Positions 7,648 through 15,767 of a stretch of 64,000 nt of DNA are shown here, piece after piece. The notes below the pieces were generated by a model. It searched no databases, was not told the origin of the DNA, and worked only from the letters and a program-made list of their open reading frames with translations. The first letter of the stretch is position 1, and each line of letters opens with the position of its first letter. The position numbers and the translations under genes are program-made. The stretch is from Candidatus Saccharimonadota bacterium. Lineage in GTDB: Bacteria; Patescibacteriota; Saccharimonadia; Saccharimonadales; Saccharimonadaceae. The DNA is taken from the NCBI GenBank assembly GCA_026395405.1, contig JAPLYU010000001.1, forward strand, positions 124,001 through 188,000, read 5' to 3'.

Positions 7648-8859
7648 ATGCCATCAATATTTCATAGACTATTAGAAAGACGCCATTTTTGGCGTTATGC
7701 CTCTTTTGACGAAATAGCCGAACTTTATGCGTCCCGAACAATGCGGGTTATCGCCATGAATATTGTGGCTGGGTTCACGTCTGTCTATCTGTATGAAGCG
7801 GGTTATAGCCTGCAGTTTATTATGGGTTTTTGGTTTTCGTATTACGTACTTAGCGCGATTATTGCCTTTTTTGCCAGCTTTTTCGTAGCCAGATTCGGAC
7901 CGAAACACGGGATATTAATCAGCAACCTACTTTATGTTCCTGCTCTTATAGCGCTGAGTTCTATGCCGGTTTTTGGCGTTATCAGTATTATCCTTTGGGG
8001 AGTATTTATGGCTATTTCAGCAACGATTTCCCGAGTAAGTTACATGACTGATTTTTCCAAAGTAAAAAATGTTCAGCATGCCGGCAAAGAAATCGCATAC
8101 ATGAATATTCTTGAAAAAGTATCTATCGGTATTAGTCCTATAATCGGGGGATTTATTGCGCTTTGGTTCGGGCTACAAGTTGTCATTTGGGTGGCAGCAT
8201 TCTTATTCGCATTGGCCGCTGTACCCCTGTTTAGAACGATTGAACCGACGAAAACCAAGCAAAAAATTCAATTTTCTGGTTTTCCTTGGCGTAATACTTA
8301 CAGGTGTATTATCGCCCAGTCTGGAGTCGGTTTCGACCTAGTTACTACCGGAATCGTCTGGAGTATGTTCATATTAATAGTGGTCTTTCCAGGTGCCGGT
8401 ATGGACATATACGTTAAATTAGGAATCTTGTCATCAGTCACGATAATCGCTGACATCACTGCTTCCTATGCTTATGGAAAGCTAATCGATAACAGCAAAG
8501 GCGGTAGTCTATTAAAATTCAGCGTCATAGCTAATTCGCTCGTCCATCTTTTTAGGCCATTCGTCAATTCTCCTGCGGCCATTGTCGGCACAAATATCGT
8601 TAACGAAGCAGAGACTACGGGCTATAACATGGCATTCCTGAGGGGCGTATTTGATACGGCAGACTTTTCTGGTAGCCGCATTCTATACCTAACCCTTAAC
8701 GATATTGTAATGTACACTGGGGCGGCTATTGGTTGTGCGGTGTTATTCGTGCTCAGTAGTTTAATGGGTAACGTAGACGGCATGAAGGCCTATTTTTTCG
8801 TTGCCGCCGGTGCGGTCCTTATCATCGGTACAGCTCATTTCCGCCTCTATCGCAAGTAA
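7648..8859 (+). CDS. Major facilitator superfamily-like membrane protein
   Basis: 403 residues with about 11-12 predicted helices in two halves separated by a basic loop near residue 200 (EPTKTKQKIQF), the layout of a 12-TM MFS protein. The loop after TM2 contains a weak version of the MFS signature (ARFGPKHG). Substrate unknown. It stands alone, divergent from murC, with the hairpin element between them. An A-rich leader without a clear SD precedes the ATG. Confidence 0.65.
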   Translation: MPSIFHRLLERRHFWRYASFDEIAELYASRTMRVIAMNIVAGFTSVYLYEAGYSLQFIMGFWFSYYVLSAIIAFFASFFVARFGPKHGILISNLLYVPALIALSSMPVFGVISIILWGVFMAISATISRVSYMTDFSKVKNVQHAGKEIAYMNILEKVSIGISPIIGGFIALWFGLQVVIWVAAFLFALAAVPLFRTIEPTKTKQKIQFSGFPWRNTYRCIIAQSGVGFDLVTTGIVWSMFILIVVFPGAGMDIYVKLGILSSVTIIADITASYAYGKLIDNSKGGSLLKFSVIANSLVHLFRPFVNSPAAIVGTNIVNEAETTGYNMAFLRGVFDTADFSGSRILYLTLNDIVMYTGAAIGCAVLFVLSSLMGNVDGMKAYFFVAAGAVLIIGTAHFRLYRK

Positions 8860-8900
8860 AATGATATACTAGTTCTATCAGTTAAGGTGGGGTCCTAAAG

Positions 8901-9524
8901 TTGGCTAATAAAAAACACGTCAAGAGAAGTCTCGTCCAGTTGCAACGGATTAAAACCTGGCAATTGGTGATTATTTTGATATTGGCAAGCTTTGTATCTG
9001 CGACTTTTTTGCGCCTGAATAACATCGGGATGGTACAGCGCCGGAATGCCGTTTATACAGCAGATACTGTCGGCAACAATAAAGTTACCCAAGAGAGGTT
9101 GTATGACCTACAACGGTATGTATCGGCTCATATGAACACCGACATGGGCGGTGGTGTCTCGCTGCCAGCAACCTATAATCGCGACACCCAAGAATTATAT
9201 AAAAAAGCTTCCGCCGGTTCAAACGGTAATATATACGTCAAAGCCCAACAGGTCTGTGCACCTCGCTACAGCAATTGGTCTCCGGCTTACGTACAGTGTA
9301 CGGTCAATGAGCTTGCTAAATATCCAGCTGGCGCCACCCTAAGTGATGCAGTCAAACCGTCACCGGGTCCTTATAAATATAATTTCGTATCACCACTTTG
9401 GTCGCCAGATTTTGCCGGGTGGTCAGTAATAGTTTGTGTAGTAATTTTGATAATGATAATTGCTCGATTTACAGGTGTTGTTATCTTAAGAATACTACTT
9501 CGACGGCATTATAAAACCATTTAA
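8901..9524 (+). CDS. Two-helix membrane protein with extracytoplasmic domain, unknown
   Basis: 207 residues from a TTG start, the only reasonable start, with AAGGTGG upstream and a TATACT box about 30 nt before it. A basic N-terminus (KKHVKRSL) precedes TM1 (about 22-40); an extracytoplasmic domain of about 120 residues with two cysteines follows (QQVCAPRYSNW, VQCTVNELAKY), then TM2 (about 175-195) and a basic cytoplasmic tail. No family recognised. The topology resembles small secretion or pilus accessory proteins, but nothing in the neighbourhood supports that. Confidence 0.6.
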   Translation: MANKKHVKRSLVQLQRIKTWQLVIILILASFVSATFLRLNNIGMVQRRNAVYTADTVGNNKVTQERLYDLQRYVSAHMNTDMGGGVSLPATYNRDTQELYKKASAGSNGNIYVKAQQVCAPRYSNWSPAYVQCTVNELAKYPAGATLSDAVKPSPGPYKYNFVSPLWSPDFAGWSVIVCVVILIMIIARFTGVVILRILLRRHYKTI

Positions 9525-9594
9525 CCGTTGACACCGAATGCCCCCTGGTGTAATCTAACACTTGTATAGTACTAATAGGAGGAATAGGAGTCTT

Positions 9595-9801
9595 ATGGCT
9601 TACAAGCACACAAACTCAAAGGGTATCACATATTACTTGCACAGCACCGAAGTTACACTTCGCGGTGGCAAATTACAAACTATCTACTTTTTCGCAAAAG
9701 TAGAAAAGAATGCTAAAGGTCACCCAGTTGATCTACCAGCAGGAAGTGTTGTAAAAGAAAACCCACGTAATGGGTTCCTAACTGTTTCTAAGAAAAAATA
9801 G
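9595..9801 (+). CDS. Small basic conserved-looking protein, 68 aa, unknown
   Basis: An in-frame start at 9562 exists, but the ATG at 9595 has a purine-rich AGGAGG...AGGAG leader just upstream and is preferred. The 68-residue product starts MAYKHTNSKGITYYLHS, is rich in aromatic and basic residues and ends SKKK. Alternating hydrophobic segments suggest a small beta fold. No signal peptide or membrane helix. Codon choice is typical and a strong terminator follows, so it looks like a well expressed single gene. Function unknown. Confidence 0.7.
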   Translation: MAYKHTNSKGITYYLHSTEVTLRGGKLQTIYFFAKVEKNAKGHPVDLPAGSVVKENPRNGFLTVSKKK

Positions 9802-9870
9802 TCTAATTTAGACTTGCACCGTAAGCGTGTTTGGTTGTATAGTTATAATCAAACAAACAGGTGCCATAAG

Positions 9871-9893
9871 GTGCCCCTTCGGGGGCACTTTTT
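9871..9893 (+). terminator. Rho-independent terminator with TTCG loop
   Basis: GTGCCCC-TTCG-GGGGCAC followed by TTTTT: a textbook intrinsic terminator for the 68-aa gene. Confidence 0.92.
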
Positions 9894-9915
9894 GTATGTT
9901 TTAGGCTGGCATAGA

Positions 9916-9944
9916 TTGATTTTTTAAACTGATTATGCTATAAT
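9916..9944 (+). promoter_or_regulatory. Strong sigma70-type promoter, leaderless
   Basis: TTGATT (9916-9921), 17-nt spacer, TATAAT (9939-9944), then 6 nt to the ATG at 9951. The transcript should start at the ATG. Confidence 0.8.
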
Positions 9945-9950
9945 ATAGGT

Positions 9951-10547
9951 ATGAAAAGAAACGGCGAAGACCAATTACGCCTAGATATAAACGAAGCCCC
10001 AGATGGAGGTGGCTCATCGTCTGGTGATGCCAATCCAAACTATGAAGATTTATGTGAATCGATTGGCAGAACGGTCGAAGGAGTAGAAACTTATGCTGAA
10101 CAGGCCGGGATGACTTTTATCGATGCTCTCAGAAAACTTGGCGTCAAGGAAGAACGAATCAACGAGGTTCTTGAGGTAGCCATACCGGAATCTAATCCAG
10201 TATCTTTGCCCGAAGTAGATATGAGCAATGTGAAAACCTCTTATAGCCGTGTCAATGTCGAATTAGGCAAAGTAGCCGGAAATTTGGTTGCTGCGGCTGA
10301 GGCTGCAGCGATGGTTAGGCCGGGTCGTATTAGTAAGGCTCAAAAACGACACCAAGACACCGTTGAGCGAGAGTTATATAAGGCTAGTGGTCTACAAATT
10401 ATGGTTGATGACGGAATTATAGATCAATCTGAGGCTACATTTCGGGGGCAAAGGGGTGCCGGTGGGTTTATCGGGAAGTTTGGCGGCACTGATAATCAGG
10501 AATCTCGAGATAAATTTATAAAAGTGCAAAAAAACCGCGCCGAATAA
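9951..10547 (+). CDS. Cytoplasmic protein of unknown function
   Basis: 198 residues, acidic and glycine/serine-rich at the N-terminus, then mainly helical (about 30-150), with a glycine-rich basic C-terminal stretch (FRGQRGAGGFIGKFGG). No signal peptide or TM helix, no recognised domain. It is a monocistronic gene with a near-consensus promoter whose -10 box ends 6 nt before ATG, and its own terminator. The strong promoter suggests an abundant product. Confidence 0.65.
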   Translation: MKRNGEDQLRLDINEAPDGGGSSSGDANPNYEDLCESIGRTVEGVETYAEQAGMTFIDALRKLGVKEERINEVLEVAIPESNPVSLPEVDMSNVKTSYSRVNVELGKVAGNLVAAAEAAAMVRPGRISKAQKRHQDTVERELYKASGLQIMVDDGIIDQSEATFRGQRGAGGFIGKFGGTDNQESRDKFIKVQKNRAE

Positions 10548-10573
10548 CCTGCAATCCCGCAGGTTATTTTTTT
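10544..10573 (+). terminator. Rho-independent terminator
   Basis: ATAACCTGC and GCAGGTTAT form a 9-bp stem with loop AATCCC, followed by a run of T. It overlaps the stop codon of the 198-aa gene. Confidence 0.9.
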
Positions 10574-10645
10574 ATGTCTTGTCTAAAGCTTATGGTATTA
10601 TGTGAATATACGTGAAGTCAAACAAAAACAGGAGGTGAATTTGTT

Positions 10646-11275
10646 ATGAACGAAAGGAAAGACCCGACGGAAGCGGCTGTCAGTCCTTCAGAGATTGCGC
10701 AGGATGGTGGACAAGAGGCAGGTAACTATGAATTTAAAGAAGTAATCAACAGGGCCGTGAATATGGACGTTGCCGATTTTGCTACTCCGGAAATAAGCCA
10801 AGAAGAAGCAGTCAGTAGGTTGATGCGGGCTCGAGATACGGCCGAAGCAGCTGTAAATCAGGAAAAGATGATTCAACACACTGCAGATTTACCAATTGAG
10901 GCCCCTGGGCAGCCAGAAAAAACAGACAATCCTGAGGCGATTTTGGAATCAAGCCTAACAGAGGCTACTACGCTTGACGAAATAATAGCTGCAGTAAAGA
11001 CGTACGGCAATCCGATACAAGGGTCAGAAAAATCGTACAATATTGAAATAATTTGTGAATTGATTGATAAATCGCAGGGTCATAGAGCTTGGATTGACTA
11101 TATACCCAACACCCATGGCTTACGCGATGCAGTTATTCGAGTTTTAGGCCCAGCTGTCGAACAAGCCCCGGAACAGGAAATTCTAGCCACAGCTTCACCA
11201 GAAGTTAAAAAAGTGGAAGACCAGCAACGGCGAATCCAAGTCCCCCCACCTAGGCAAATGGGATCCGGCGCCTAA
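10646..11275 (+). CDS. Cytoplasmic acidic protein of unknown function
   Basis: 209 residues, strongly acidic, rich in E, A and P, no TM or signal. Two low-complexity stretches flank a central helical part (about 90-175, TEATTLDEIIAAVKTYG...). AGGAGGTGA 12-13 nt before the ATG is a full Shine-Dalgarno, in contrast to the leaderless genes nearby. An extended -10 box in the motif AAAGCTTATGGTATTAT lies upstream at 10585-10601. Its composition resembles the 198-aa neighbour and the 172-aa protein at 60890, but no family is known. Confidence 0.62.
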   Translation: MNERKDPTEAAVSPSEIAQDGGQEAGNYEFKEVINRAVNMDVADFATPEISQEEAVSRLMRARDTAEAAVNQEKMIQHTADLPIEAPGQPEKTDNPEAILESSLTEATTLDEIIAAVKTYGNPIQGSEKSYNIEIICELIDKSQGHRAWIDYIPNTHGLRDAVIRVLGPAVEQAPEQEILATASPEVKKVEDQQRRIQVPPPRQMGSGA

Positions 11276-11342
11276 ACCCAACACCGTATCTTGTATCTTT
11301 TTACCTCTTAGGGGTGGTATACTTATAAGAGAGGAGTAAGCT

Positions 11343-11744
11343 ATGACTGCGATTAAATGGGATGATAGTTACGTTGTCGGTATAGGTGTCATCGACGAAC
11401 AACACAAACATTTCGTGGGGCTTTTGAACACCTTGTATGAAAGTTTGGAATCAAAACATACTGAAAAAATACCGGATATTATCCAAGATTTAACCGATTA
11501 CGCCGAACACCACTTTAAAACCGAAGAGGATTATTTCGACAAATTTCACTATCCTGACGCCGAAATACACAAGTTAGCACATAACGAATTGCGGGCAAAA
11601 GTCGGTGAATTTGCAGAACGACACGACAACCCCAAAAAATTAGGTAGTGATCTATTGTTTTTCCTAGAAAAATGGCTTCTGGTCCATTTCCGAGGCGCAG
11701 ACACAAAATTCGCAAAGTTTTTGAAACAAAACGGCGTTAAATAA
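11343..11744 (+). CDS. Bacteriohemerythrin (non-heme di-iron O2-binding protein)
   Basis: 133 residues matching single-domain hemerythrin. The iron-ligand pattern is complete: IDEQHKHF (about 18-25), HHFKTEEDYF and HKLAHNEL in the middle, and LLVHFRGADTKF near the C-terminus. The di-iron site binds O2 reversibly, so the protein may buffer, sense or scavenge oxygen in the cytoplasm, which would suit an organism exposed to changing oxygen. Monocistronic: GAGGAG before the ATG and a hairpin terminator right after the stop. Confidence 0.92.
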   Translation: MTAIKWDDSYVVGIGVIDEQHKHFVGLLNTLYESLESKHTEKIPDIIQDLTDYAEHHFKTEEDYFDKFHYPDAEIHKLAHNELRAKVGEFAERHDNPKKLGSDLLFFLEKWLLVHFRGADTKFAKFLKQNGVK

Positions 11745-11770
11745 AAAATGACCTAATTGGTCATTTTTTA
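11743..11770. terminator. Hairpin terminator after hemerythrin
   Basis: AAAAAATGACC-TAATT-GGTCATTTTTT is an 11-bp stem ending in a T run; the A run on the other strand lets it work in both directions. Confidence 0.85.
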
Positions 11771-11904
11771 TTGGTGGACTTGAATGGAACTATTCTGAAT
11801 CATTTGTATGAACAGCTTAAGGGCTTTTACCAACAGCTATCAGGCCTAGCTGTCACTAGGTGATTGATACTGCCATAGTGTTATGGAATCAATATGGCTA
11901 GTTG
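11771..11904. other. Intergenic region with imperfect inverted repeats
   Basis: ATTGAT...CCATA-GTGT-TATGG-A-ATCAAT (about 11862-11893) forms a stem-loop. No gene or repeat copy was recognised; it may be the terminator of the convergent 92-aa gene. Confidence 0.35.
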
Positions 11905-12183
11905 CTAATCGTGCATACTAGACAGTGCTATTGTAGCTATCAGATAGAAGGCTAGAGCGGCTCCAAAAATAGCAGCTACTAATACAATAACTGAGTTCTT
12001 CTTTTTGTGGTCGTTCGTGTTCTTGATTCGGCTGGATACCAACGCTCCGAGTATAAGTCCAGTAACTATCATACCTACCGAGAAAACTGTGTATGTCGCA
12101 TCATTCATATGAAGCATTAAAGAGAGAATTATACCTAGAATCCAGCCAACAAAACCTAATGCTATAGGTAGCAATATATTCAT
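11905..12183 (-). CDS. Small three-helix membrane protein, unknown
   Basis: 92 residues with three hydrophobic helices (about 2-24, 32-50, 65-88) and a basic loop (SRIKNTNDHKKKNS) between the second and third. No known domain. A TACACT box six bases before the ATG, without SD, would make it leaderless. It stands alone, ahead of a minus-strand tRNA. Confidence 0.55.
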   Translation of the reverse strand: MNILLPIALGFVGWILGIILSLMLHMNDATYTVFSVGMIVTGLILGALVSSRIKNTNDHKKKNSVIVLVAAIFGAALAFYLIATIALSSMHD

Positions 12184-12234
12184 ACAATCAGTGTATCATA
12201 TCCGTATATACTGTGAAATTAAAACGCTTATGCT

Positions 12235-12310
12235 TGGTGGGGGCGGTTGGAATTGAACCAACTACCAAGTGGTTATGAGCCGCCTGCTCTAACCGGTGAG
12301 CTACGCCCCC
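12235..12310 (-). tRNA. tRNA with CAT anticodon, Ile2-like (k2C34 type)
   Basis: A 76-nt cloverleaf including encoded CCA: acceptor GGGGGCG/CGCCCCC, D-stem GCTC/GAGC, anticodon loop CTCATAA, T-arm GTTGG-TTCAATT-CCAAC. The anticodon arm and variable region (GCAGGCGGCTCATAACCACTT) closely resemble E. coli tRNA-Ile2 rather than elongator Met, and the window has another better candidate for elongator Met. It would therefore be the substrate of TilS (tilS at 20992). One C-A mismatch lies in the anticodon stem. The Met/Ile call is inference; the tRNA itself is certain. Confidence 0.88.
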
Positions 12311-12368
12311 AGACCTCTGCCATTATAGCCTATTTCACCCTGTTGGGCTATAATGATTTTGTACTATT

Positions 12369-12815
12369 ATGAAAAAAATAAACATTCGCAGACTATCTTA
12401 CAAATTCAAGACCGATTATCTGACGCTGAATAACGTGGTGATTTTCATAGCCTTTGTCATTGCCGGTAACTGGGTTTGGGGATCGCTGACTATGATGCAA
12501 CGAAATTTTTCGCTTCAAAAAGAACTTGATGACAAATCACGTCAATTAATCGTGGCCCAACTGGACACTGAAAACGCCAAGCTGGAACAGAGGTATTATC
12601 AGACCGACGAATATAAGGAACTAGCTGTTCGCCAGCAGTTAGGCCTAGTCACACCGGGTGAAAACGTGCTGATATTGCCATCAAATTCTGCATCTGTAAA
12701 ACAGGCCGACAAAGCCGCCTCGACGGTTGCGACCGTCAAAGTCGTTCCAATCAGTAATTTTAGTCAATGGGTAAACTTTTTATTTGGCACTAATAACAAA
12801 AAAATTTCCAAGTAA
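12369..12815 (+). CDS. FtsB/DivIC-like septum formation initiator protein
   Basis: 148 residues: a basic cytoplasmic N-terminus, one TM helix (about 22-42), a heptad coiled coil (about 48-85) and the short motif typical of the family around YYQTDEYKELAVRQQLG, followed by LVTPGENVLIL, then a less conserved tail. Septum formation initiator proteins (FtsB/DivIC) recruit and activate the division-specific peptidoglycan synthase. TATAAT ends 14 nt before the ATG and there is no SD, so the 5' UTR would be only a few bases. Not in an operon. Confidence 0.8.
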   Translation: MKKINIRRLSYKFKTDYLTLNNVVIFIAFVIAGNWVWGSLTMMQRNFSLQKELDDKSRQLIVAQLDTENAKLEQRYYQTDEYKELAVRQQLGLVTPGENVLILPSNSASVKQADKAASTVATVKVVPISNFSQWVNFLFGTNNKKISK

Positions 12816-12872
12816 AGGGTTGTAAAACCATATCATATCTGTTAATCTTATAAAGAACAAAAATTCTTATAT

Positions 12873-12949
<77 letters not shown>

Positions 12950-12987
12950 AATTTAATACCCATCCGCCGATGGGTATTAAATTTTAT
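12950..12987 (+). terminator. Long AT-rich hairpin after tRNA-fMet
   Basis: AAATTTAATACCCATC-CGCC-GATGGGTATTAAATTT is a perfect 16-bp stem immediately after the CCA end, followed by T-rich sequence. The tRNA-Lys trailer has the same style of hairpin. Confidence 0.85.
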
Positions 12988-12995
12988 ATCATATT

Positions 12996-13015
12996 AAAAA
13001 AGGTCCGTCCTTTTT
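12996..13015. repeat. Solo REP-like palindrome (GGTCCGTCC core)
   Basis: AAAAAAGG-TCCGT-CCTTTTT shares the GG-TCCGT-CC core and hairpin form of the two repeats bounding the transposase at 16849-17556. It stands alone, as REP sequences mobilised by RAYT transposases do. Confidence 0.55.
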
Positions 13016-13130
13016 CACACCTTAGACTGTTGATAAATACACAACAAACATGATAAACGAACTTTATTTTGTGATTATGGTTAATCATTTTTTAAGCTAT
13101 AATGAGACCAATAGGTAATTTGGAGTAATT

Positions 13131-14087
13131 ATGGATCCGGAAAATACACAAAAACCCGAAGAAAATAGTCGTCCAGTAACTCCGCCACCGTATATGCCTC
13201 CGATTGAGGTCACTGCGTCAGTTGAACCACCAAAGCAGTCAATTAATAACCCCGCGGAGCCCCCTGTCCCACCAACTACAACTAATCCTGCGAAACTAAA
13301 TTTAAAAACTGAGGTGCCGTCTTGGGGCTGGGCTGTTGCCGCTGTTATTATTGTGGGGATAGTTGGGTTTGTTGGTTGGAGGATATATTCGGTAAATGAA
13401 GCTAACCGGATGATTAGCCGTAGCAGCGGTCAGTCGCAATCGGATACATTTTCGCAAGCGAATAATACCATGGACACTACACCGGCTGATACGAATAATC
13501 TTCCGACTACAGTAGATAACAGTGTTGCAAATACGGCCACTATTACTATTGGCAGTCAGGTTTGGATGAAATACAACATGAATGTAGGGTCGTTAAGCGT
13601 GGCAAATGCGCAGTTTAATAATAAGAAAGTAGAAAAGGGTTGCTATAACATTGATGAAACTAATTGTGACAATTATGGGGGTCTTTATGGTTGGGATGAA
13701 GCAATGCAATATTCCGTCACCGATGGCGCGCAAGGCATTTGTCCGGTTGGATTTCATATACCAACCGACAACGAATTCACTACCTTGATTAATTATCTTG
13801 GTGGTATAGCCTCAGCCAACTCAAAACTTAGTTTTGGCGGCTCAAGTGGTTTTGATGGACGTTTTGGCGGTTATTTTAGTAATGGCTCTAGCCACAACCA
13901 ATTCTTTGCTGACTATGGCGATGCTACATATTTTTGGTCCAGTACTCAATATGGAAGCGACGAAGAATCCAGTGACTTTGCTCGGGTGATTGGGTTATAC
14001 GCTAACGAAGACGGCGTTAATAGGGGAGTTAAAAGAGATGCCTTCGAAAAAAGCTATAACTTGGCCGTGCGCTGTATTAAAAATTAA
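13131..14087 (+). CDS. Membrane-anchored Fibrobacter-type major paralogous domain protein
   Basis: 318 residues: a proline-rich cytoplasmic N-terminus, one TM helix (about 64-88), a low-complexity S/T/N/D linker, then a C-terminal domain (about 135-318) of the Fibrobacter succinogenes major paralogous type, with IGSQVWMKYNMN, LYGWDEAM, GICPVGFHIPTDNEF, YFWSSTQY and LAVRCIKN. Cysteines in CYNID, NCDN, ICPVG and RCIKN probably make two disulfides. Such domains are extracellular with C-type-lectin-like features, so an adhesion or binding role is likely. A TATAAT box and GGAG precede the ATG. It ends one base before the convergent oxidoreductase gene. Confidence 0.78.
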   Translation: MDPENTQKPEENSRPVTPPPYMPPIEVTASVEPPKQSINNPAEPPVPPTTTNPAKLNLKTEVPSWGWAVAAVIIVGIVGFVGWRIYSVNEANRMISRSSGQSQSDTFSQANNTMDTTPADTNNLPTTVDNSVANTATITIGSQVWMKYNMNVGSLSVANAQFNNKKVEKGCYNIDETNCDNYGGLYGWDEAMQYSVTDGAQGICPVGFHIPTDNEFTTLINYLGGIASANSKLSFGGSSGFDGRFGGYFSNGSSHNQFFADYGDATYFWSSTQYGSDEESSDFARVIGLYANEDGVNRGVKRDAFEKSYNLAVRCIKN

Positions 14088-15461
14088 TTAGCTTAGTTTA
14101 GAGGCGGCGACTCGGACTGCCTCGCTCCATGACAGAAAGGCATGCGGGGTTTCGGCTATTTGATAGGCTGTCATATCATGTTTTACGGCCAGGGAAAGTT
14201 CATGAATTATTTCGGCGGCATGAGGGGCGACGACTGATGCGCCCAATATTATGCCGTTTTTATCAGTCACAATCTTGACAAAACCATCGCGAAAATCCGA
14301 AGTGTTACTTCGAGCAATGATATTTAGTGGCGCAATCGCTTTGTTGATAGGCAGGTCGCGCTTCAAACAATCGTATTCCGACAATCCAACAGTCGCAATG
14401 CCAGGGTTGGTAAATATTATCTCTGTCATGGCTTTATAATTTGGAGTGATTTTTGTTTTATCAAAGATGTTACTGGCGGCGACTTGGCTTTCCATTAATG
14501 CAGAGTGAGTATGGCTGTTCCTGCCCAAAACTTCACCAGCTGCATATATGTGCTTTACGTTAGTTTGCAGATGGTCGTTTACTGCGATTCCGTTTGCCGT
14601 GAATTTAACACCGGCATTTTCCAGACCCAAATCAACCATAGGCGAGCGTCCGGCTGCAACTAACACTTCGTCAACACGAATTGATTTTTCAGTTTCACCT
14701 CGGGAAATAGTTACCCTTTTTTGTAAACCGTCTTTTTCGACGGATACAACGCGGCAGTGGGTTAGGGAAGTAACGCCTTTTTGTTCGCCCAGAATTCGTT
14801 CCATTAATTCACCAATTTCGCTGTCATGATGTGGCAACAGATGACTTGCCTGTTCGGCAATATAAATTTTAGTTCCAAAAATTGCCATCAACTGTGCAAT
14901 TTCAATACCAGTGTCGCCACCACCGATTATCATCAAGCTTTTTGGTGGGCGCAGGGTTTCTAAAATAGTTCGAGGGGTTAGATATTTAATTTTGTCGAGG
15001 CCGGGGATTTCAGGGATAGTCCAAGTTGCTCCGGTCGCTATCAAAAAATTGCTGGCCGAAAGGTGACGACGATTAACACTGATTTCGTTTGGCGACAAAA
15101 AGTGGGCTAAACCAATAAACGTATCAATCCCCTGTTTTTCATAATATTTTCGGTTACCACCAGTTCCTGTGCGCGTGACAGCCAATTCTTTCCAGGCACG
15201 AAGTGACGGGTAATTATATCCTAAAGTCGACGATCGTAGCCCGAATCGGTCGCCATGCCTGGCCTCATCATATAAATTTGCGGCATGGAGCAAAGCTTTC
15301 GTTGGGATATCGCTATAATTAGGGGACTCGCCCCCAAATACACTCGATTCAATAATTGCCACCCGTTTACCGTCATTTGCTGCCATAGTTGCAGCCGCGC
15401 TACCGCCTGGCCCGCTGCCGATAACGATTAGGTCATAGTCGAATGTATTTTTTTTTGCCAT
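14088..15461 (-). CDS. FAD/NAD(P) oxidoreductase, class I disulfide-reductase fold lacking the redox cysteines
   Basis: 457 residues with the fold of dihydrolipoyl dehydrogenase/mercuric reductase: FAD-binding GSGPGG at about 16-20, NAD(P)-binding GGGDTGIEIAQL, FAD motif HIYAAGE, and a C-terminal dimerisation domain. The usual GGTCLNVGCIPTKAL active site is GGESPNYSDIPTKAL (about 43-57): both cysteines are replaced, by Ser46 and Asp51. The C-terminal His...Glu pair of the partner active site survives (HAFLSWSE). It cannot act as a classical disulfide reductase and may be an NAD(P)H oxidase- or quinone reductase-like flavoprotein. It is last in a three-gene operon after an ATP-cone protein and a membrane protein; AAGGGG precedes the ATG. 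Confidence 0.85.
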   Translation of the reverse strand: MAKKNTFDYDLIVIGSGPGGSAAATMAANDGKRVAIIESSVFGGESPNYSDIPTKALLHAANLYDEARHGDRFGLRSSTLGYNYPSLRAWKELAVTRTGTGGNRKYYEKQGIDTFIGLAHFLSPNEISVNRRHLSASNFLIATGATWTIPEIPGLDKIKYLTPRTILETLRPPKSLMIIGGGDTGIEIAQLMAIFGTKIYIAEQASHLLPHHDSEIGELMERILGEQKGVTSLTHCRVVSVEKDGLQKRVTISRGETEKSIRVDEVLVAAGRSPMVDLGLENAGVKFTANGIAVNDHLQTNVKHIYAAGEVLGRNSHTHSALMESQVAASNIFDKTKITPNYKAMTEIIFTNPGIATVGLSEYDCLKRDLPINKAIAPLNIIARSNTSDFRDGFVKIVTDKNGIILGASVVAPHAAEIIHELSLAVKHDMTAYQIAETPHAFLSWSEAVRVAASKLS

Positions 15462-15481
15462 AGTATTCCCCTTTTCTTGGA

Positions 15482-15766
15482 TTAGATTGTAATCCGGTTT
15501 TGTTCATATAAATAGGCCGCTTCAGGGTGTTGGATGCGCAGATGCTTAGTAGCAACAATACGTATATCCTGGCTGGTAACTTCGGGATGCTGTTGAAGCC
15601 ACGCTATAACTGCCTCGCAAACTGAATGGGCGATAGATTCGGCTTGACCGGTTGGGACGCGAACGCTTAAACAAGTGGAGACAATACTGTTATGAAGCTT
15701 ATCGCGCATGAATTGCTCCGATTGGCGCTGACCGCCACGTTTTATCACATCCACCGATAAAGTCAT
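15482..15766 (-). CDS. Stand-alone ATP-cone domain protein
   Basis: 94 residues consisting almost wholly of an ATP-cone: VIKRGGQRQSEQFMRDKLHNSI at the N-terminus, a central helix (AESIAHSVCEAV) and EVTSQDIRIVATKHLR with HPEAAYLYEQNR at the end. ATP-cones bind ATP/dATP and normally regulate ribonucleotide reductase or form part of NrdR; here no catalytic or zinc-ribbon domain is attached. It sits between a membrane protein (1 nt away) and the FAD oxidoreductase (20 nt away), so it may sense nucleotides for that unit. That role is inference. Confidence 0.8.
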   Translation of the reverse strand: MTLSVDVIKRGGQRQSEQFMRDKLHNSIVSTCLSVRVPTGQAESIAHSVCEAVIAWLQQHPEVTSQDIRIVATKHLRIQHPEAAYLYEQNRITI

Positions 15767-15767
15767 C

